10,072 nt of DNA from Syntrophaceae bacterium (lineage in GTDB: Bacteria; Desulfobacterota; Syntrophorhabdia; Syntrophorhabdales; WCHB1-27). Location: the NCBI GenBank assembly GCA_003165115.1, contig PLSJ01000089.1, positions 278 to 10,349 on the forward strand, written 5' to 3'. The notes beneath the pieces are model-generated. The model was given only the letters and a program-made list of their open reading frames with translations, was not told where the DNA came from and did not search any database. Of this stretch, positions 8,327 to 10,072 are shown piece after piece (position 1 is the first letter of the stretch; every line of letters begins with the position of its first letter). The translations under genes and the position numbers were made by a program.

Positions 8327-8388
8327 AGCAAATGAGGGGCGTGGGCAGGCGCATAGGCTGACGTTTCGCAGGCGATAAGGAGAAAGAA

Positions 8389-8853
8389 ATGTTCGGTTCG
8401 AAGAAGAAGTCGGCAAAGAGCGTGGAGGAATTTCTCAAGGGCCAGGATGTGGGGACCTCTTCGGTGAAGAGCGGCGCAGCGAACGACGAGGCGGGTGCGC
8501 AAAAGATGAATAAACGGTTTATCGCGCCGGCTGTCGTGGCAGGCGCTCTCCTCGTCCTGCTTTTTGCCGCTTTTCTTAAGATCAACGGTTTGAGATCCGA
8601 TATTGCCCAGTTGAGGCTTCTGACCCCGACCGAGTCGGTGGAAAACCTCAAGACAGAGGTGGCCGCGCTTGGCTCCAAGGTCGATAAATCGGACAAGGAA
8701 GCCGCGCAGCTCAGGGCGGACATAGCCAGGTTGGAAAAAGACCTCGGCGCGTTGAAGCTCCAGAACATTAGGAGGGTCAAGGCGGAGGTTGCCGCAAAGA
8801 AACCGGCCATCGACAAGAAGAAGCCCGCGAAGTCCACCAGACGGAGCACATAA
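8389..8853 (+). CDS. Hypothetical membrane-anchored coiled-coil protein
   Basis: A 154-residue protein I do not recognise as a named family. Residues 1-43 are a charged, Lys/Ser-rich N-terminal segment (KKKSAKS near the start). Residues about 44-64 form a single hydrophobic membrane span (IAPAVVAGALLVLLFAAFL). Residues about 66-125 have heptad-like leucines with many charges, consistent with a coiled coil (ENLKTEVAALGSKV, QLRADIARLEKDLGAL). The tail from about 129 is Lys/Ala-rich. The positively charged N-terminus suggests the short end is cytoplasmic and the coiled coil lies in the periplasm. AAGGAG (8377-8382) sits six bases before ATG 8389, supporting the start. It is flanked by the glycosylase gene on the same strand and a converging zinc-ribbon gene. 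The layout resembles small scaffold or division-type membrane proteins, but no function can be assigned. Confidence 0.75.
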   Translation: MFGSKKKSAKSVEEFLKGQDVGTSSVKSGAANDEAGAQKMNKRFIAPAVVAGALLVLLFAAFLKINGLRSDIAQLRLLTPTESVENLKTEVAALGSKVDKSDKEAAQLRADIARLEKDLGALKLQNIRRVKAEVAAKKPAIDKKKPAKSTRRST

Positions 8854-8940
8854 CCCCGCCGTTTTTTTTGACGCGTAGGGGCGTGCGCTCCGTCTTGGCT
8901 TTCCCACCTCTCGCGACGGGCCGGCCCTCTGCATATTCCC

Positions 8941-9096
8941 TTATTTTTCAGGCCCCTTCGTCCTGCCGAAGGTCGCATCCTCGAGCTTCTCGATCTCATC
9001 GCTTTCACACTCCGGGCATTCGGGGGGCTCCTCCTCTCCGGGAATAGCGATGAATTCATAGCCGCACTTCCTGCATATATACGTCTGTTCAGCCAT
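8941..9096 (-). CDS. Small two-CxxC zinc-ribbon protein (51 aa)
   Basis: Reading the minus strand from ATG (9096-9094) to TAA (8943-8941) gives 51 residues. The start is MAEQTYICRKCGYEFIAI and the end is FGRTKGPEK. C8/C11 and C27/C30 form two CxxC pairs 15 residues apart, a typical zinc ribbon; the N-terminal YxCxxCGYEF pattern recalls FmdB-type and rubredoxin-like small zinc ribbons. Between and after the pairs the chain is acidic (GEEEPPE, ESDEIEKLED). A near-perfect Shine-Dalgarno, TAAGGAGG, lies at 9108-9101, four bases before the ATG, which is strong evidence that this short frame is real. It is transcribed toward the coiled-coil gene. Small zinc ribbons of this kind may act as nucleic-acid or protein-binding accessories; the precise role is unknown. 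A perfect six-base inverted repeat lies just upstream in its presumed leader (9122-9144). Confidence 0.8.
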   Translation of the reverse strand: MAEQTYICRKCGYEFIAIPGEEEPPECPECESDEIEKLEDATFGRTKGPEK

Positions 9097-9121
9097 CTGT
9101 CCTCCTTAATCTCGTGTCCTT

Positions 9122-9144
9122 ACCGCCTTTCTCTTTTTGGCGGT
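9122..9144 (-). promoter_or_regulatory. Leader hairpin upstream of zinc-ribbon gene
   Basis: ACCGCC (9122-9127) and GGCGGT (9139-9144) are a perfect six-base inverted repeat around an 11-base loop that is purine-rich on the minus strand. It lies 13 bases upstream of the zinc-ribbon Shine-Dalgarno, so it would be in the 5' leader of that transcript or act as an operator. It is not followed by a T-run in either direction, so it is not a terminator. The function is inference. Confidence 0.35.
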
Positions 9145-9265
9145 CTCCGCATCGAGGGCCACTCTTCTCAATATAATTCCGCCTCAAGACCAATACATCC
9201 CGGAGTAGCATGCCATTTCCGTTCCCCTACACCCGGCCTGATTTCATGGCCGCGTCATAGGCATA

Positions 9266-9294
9266 TTGATTAGTTGTTTTGCAAAGGATATACT
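9266..9294 (+). promoter_or_regulatory. Sigma-70-type promoter for the 96-residue protein gene
   Basis: TTGATT (9266-9271) and TATACT (9289-9294) are separated by the ideal 17 bases and match four and five of six consensus positions. The predicted start near 9301 gives a leader of about 93 bases before ATG 9394. This is the best promoter match in the window, and it sits where one is needed. Confidence 0.65.
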
Positions 9295-9340
9295 ATAGTT
9301 GAGCAGTTTGGTTGTGTATGGTGAACGTGTGGCATGTCAT

Positions 9341-9358
9341 CAGTCAGGGGACTGACTG
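9341..9358 (+). promoter_or_regulatory. 5' leader hairpin of the 96-residue protein gene
   Basis: CAGTCA (9341-9346) pairs perfectly with TGACTG (9353-9358) around a GGGGAC loop, with an added U-G pair possible below. It lies in the predicted leader, about 35 bases before the start codon. A shifted pairing, CAGTC (9341-9345) with GACTG (9350-9354), is also possible, so two alternative small hairpins exist. No known riboswitch consensus was recognised. Confidence 0.4.
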
Positions 9359-9393
9359 GCCGCCGATAATTATTCGTGAAAGGAAGGTCTGAA

Positions 9394-9684
9394 ATGGAAG
9401 AGAAAGAAGAAGGCGTGCCGGCCGGGAAGCAGACAGAAGGCAAGACCACCTATAAGATCAGACTGAAAGTGCTTGACAGGGAAACCGCGGAATACCGGTA
9501 CTGCACGCTTGACGAGGCGAAGACATGGGACTGGGAAAACCCCGAGATCTGGAGAATGATCGGCGGCTGGCAGATCACGAGCTTCCAGCAGCTCCTCAAC
9601 CTCCTCTATCTAAAGATGGAGAAGGGGATCACGGAGGTTGAGATGCTGGAGTCACCCCGTTTCATGATCCTTGCCGGCGGTTAG
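9394..9684 (+). CDS. Hypothetical 96-residue cytoplasmic protein
   Basis: I do not recognise this family. The N-terminal ~18 residues are charged and probably disordered (EEKEEG, GKQTEGK). Residues 19-40 look like a beta hairpin (TTYKIRLKVLDRETAEYRYCTL). Residues 41-60 hold four tryptophans (W45, W47, W53, W59). Residues about 60-84 are a likely helix (SFQQLLNLLYLKMEKG), and the C-terminus is a beta-like EVEMLESPRFMILAGG. There is no signal peptide, membrane span or metal motif. The start is ATG 9394, with AAGGAAGG (9380-9387) ahead of it; the in-frame GTG at 9376 lies before that ribosome site and is less likely. It stands alone behind its own promoter and a hairpin leader, and the next gene has its own -35 box. 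The compact, soluble domain suggests a small adaptor or sensor, but nothing in the sequence fixes a role. Confidence 0.8.
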   Translation: MEEKEEGVPAGKQTEGKTTYKIRLKVLDRETAEYRYCTLDEAKTWDWENPEIWRMIGGWQITSFQQLLNLLYLKMEKGITEVEMLESPRFMILAGG

Positions 9685-9710
9685 AAAGTTTCGTGTTTCG
9701 TGCGCCGCTC

Positions 9711-9738
9711 TTGACAAACGCCTGCGGCCTCGCTTAAT
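9711..9738 (+). promoter_or_regulatory. Promoter with perfect -35 ahead of the cytochrome gene
   Basis: TTGACA (9711-9716) is a full consensus -35. The best -10 is CTTAAT (9733-9738), at 16-base spacing and matching four of six positions. Transcription would then begin about 9744-9746, at or just before ATG 9747, leaving essentially no leader. Confidence 0.5.
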
Positions 9739-9746
9739 CTCCCTAT

Positions 9747-10072
9747 ATGAATCGGATCGGCTGCAATGAGAAGACCGCGACCGCGCTTTTACTTTCGGCC
9801 GCAATCCTCCTTCTGCTGCTCCTGACGGCGGCAAGGGCCTCCGATACACAGGCAGCAAAGCCGCCGTCCGACGAAGAGTTCGCGGGCACCGTCCACGGGA
9901 AAGCGGGGGTGACCTGCGCCGATTGTCACACGTCGCAGGGGAAAGAAGCGGAAAACGTTTCCGGGATTACGGCCGGCTGCGTCAGGTGCCACGGGGATAT
10001 CGCGGAAATCTACCGCAACTCGGTTCATGGAAAACTGGGGGCCGCCCAGTGCACCGACTGCCACGACCCGCA
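9747..10072 (+). CDS. Exported multiheme c-type cytochrome (3' end missing)
   Basis: The first 108 codons of a secreted cytochrome c, running off the right edge. Residues 1-31 form a Sec signal peptide: a Lys/Glu-containing N-region, a leucine-rich core (about 13-26) and an ARA/S cleavage site after residue 31. Three CxxCH heme-binding motifs follow: CADCH (57-61), CVRCH (78-82) and CTDCH (102-106). The segments around motifs 1 and 3 are repeats, TVHGKAGV-TCADCH and SVHGKLGAAQCTDCH, and their His residues (H50, H94) are candidate distal ligands. The arrangement is typical of periplasmic multiheme electron carriers of anaerobic, metal- or sulfur-respiring bacteria; whether the missing part adds more hemes or membrane spans is unknown. 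An in-frame stop at 9735-9737 leaves ATG 9747 as the only start giving a signal peptide. No Shine-Dalgarno precedes it, which is unusual beside its neighbours. Confidence 0.85.
   Translation, partial: MNRIGCNEKTATALLLSAAILLLLLLTAARASDTQAAKPPSDEEFAGTVHGKAGVTCADCHTSQGKEAENVSGITAGCVRCHGDIAEIYRNSVHGKLGAAQCTDCHDP

Larger units (their letters stand above)
9097..9393. other. Gene-free divergent intergenic region
   Basis: These 297 bases separate the minus-strand zinc-ribbon gene from the plus-strand 96-residue gene, so they should hold divergent control signals. Visible parts are the zinc-ribbon ribosome site (9101-9108), an inverted repeat (9122-9144), an AT-rich patch around 9170-9177, a plus-strand promoter (9266-9294), a hairpin (9341-9358) and the downstream ribosome site (9380-9387). 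Only very short open frames occur, and none has a ribosome site. I see no tRNA and no recognised riboswitch. Confidence 0.6.

Noticed and set aside
8332..8361. Short frame of nine codons (MRGVGRRIG) ahead of the coiled-coil gene
   Set aside because: No ribosome site and no regulatory amino-acid run; it is probably chance.
8841..8893. T8 run (8862-8869) and ACGGAGC...GCTCCGT inverted repeat as a terminator
   Set aside because: Only a four-base stem (ACGG/CCGT) precedes the T-run, and the longer repeat encloses the T-run in a 39-base loop, so neither forms a convincing intrinsic terminator.
8955..8972. CCTTCG/CGAAGG hairpin near the end of the zinc-ribbon gene
   Set aside because: It lies inside the coding sequence and no T-run follows on either strand.
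9172..9177. Perfect TATAAT on the plus strand
   Set aside because: No -35-like box at suitable spacing and no gene directly downstream; a better promoter lies at 9266-9294.
9689..9702. Tandem TTTCGTG direct repeat
   Set aside because: Only two seven-base copies in a short gap; could be chance and has no matching element nearby.
9789..10064. 91-codon minus-strand frame opposite the cytochrome
   Set aside because: It is opposite three CxxCH motifs and a signal peptide on the plus strand; a shadow frame.
1..10072. CRISPR arrays, tRNA/rRNA genes, insertion sequences, phage genes
   Set aside because: No regularly spaced repeats, no cloverleaf or ribosomal RNA signature, and no transposase, integrase or flanking duplications were seen on either strand by eye.

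Overview
This GC-rich window suggests a strictly or facultatively anaerobic, Gram-negative, deltaproteobacterial-type bacterium (Desulfobacterota in the broad sense). The pointers are a GatCAB-type amidotransferase (indirect Gln/Asn tRNA charging), a GlnD-like DUF294 nucleotidyltransferase next to CBS domains, a family 4 Fe-S uracil-DNA glycosylase, and an exported multiheme c-type cytochrome with repeated VHGK/CxxCH modules. The placement is inference from gene content; no marker gene fixes it.

Left and centre (1-8263) is one tightly packed + strand run, probably one or a few long transcripts. It begins inside a dGTPase-like HD hydrolase cut by the window edge. After 13 bases comes a receiver-domain protein that lacks the phospho-accepting Asp. 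That gene overlaps valS (GTGA overlap), and valS overlaps a DUF294 nucleotidyltransferase (TGATG overlap). A two-CBS protein follows, in the same frame as the DUF294 gene and separated from it only by one TAA and five codons. Then come gatC, gatA and a uracil-DNA glycosylase starting two bases after gatA. I see no convincing promoter or terminator inside this run. The core theme is aminoacyl-tRNA supply (ValRS, GatC, GatA) interleaved with proteins that look regulatory or ligand-sensing (pseudo-receiver, DUF294, CBS pair); gatB is not in the window.

Right side (8264-10072) is looser, with small genes that have their own signals. A membrane-anchored coiled-coil protein (+) converges on a 51-residue two-CxxC zinc-ribbon gene (-, 8941-9096) with a near-perfect ribosome binding site. 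A 297-base gene-free stretch follows, containing a good sigma-70-type promoter and a hairpin leader ahead of an unrecognised 96-residue protein. Last is the start of an exported multiheme cytochrome c, running off the right edge. It has a perfect TTGACA box but no visible ribosome binding site, and may be read from a leaderless transcript.

Most of the window is ordinary housekeeping content. The items most worth a second look are the single-stop DUF294/CBS junction with its A8G7 run, the degenerate receiver coupled to valS, the small zinc-ribbon gene, and the unrecognised 96-residue protein with its structured leader.
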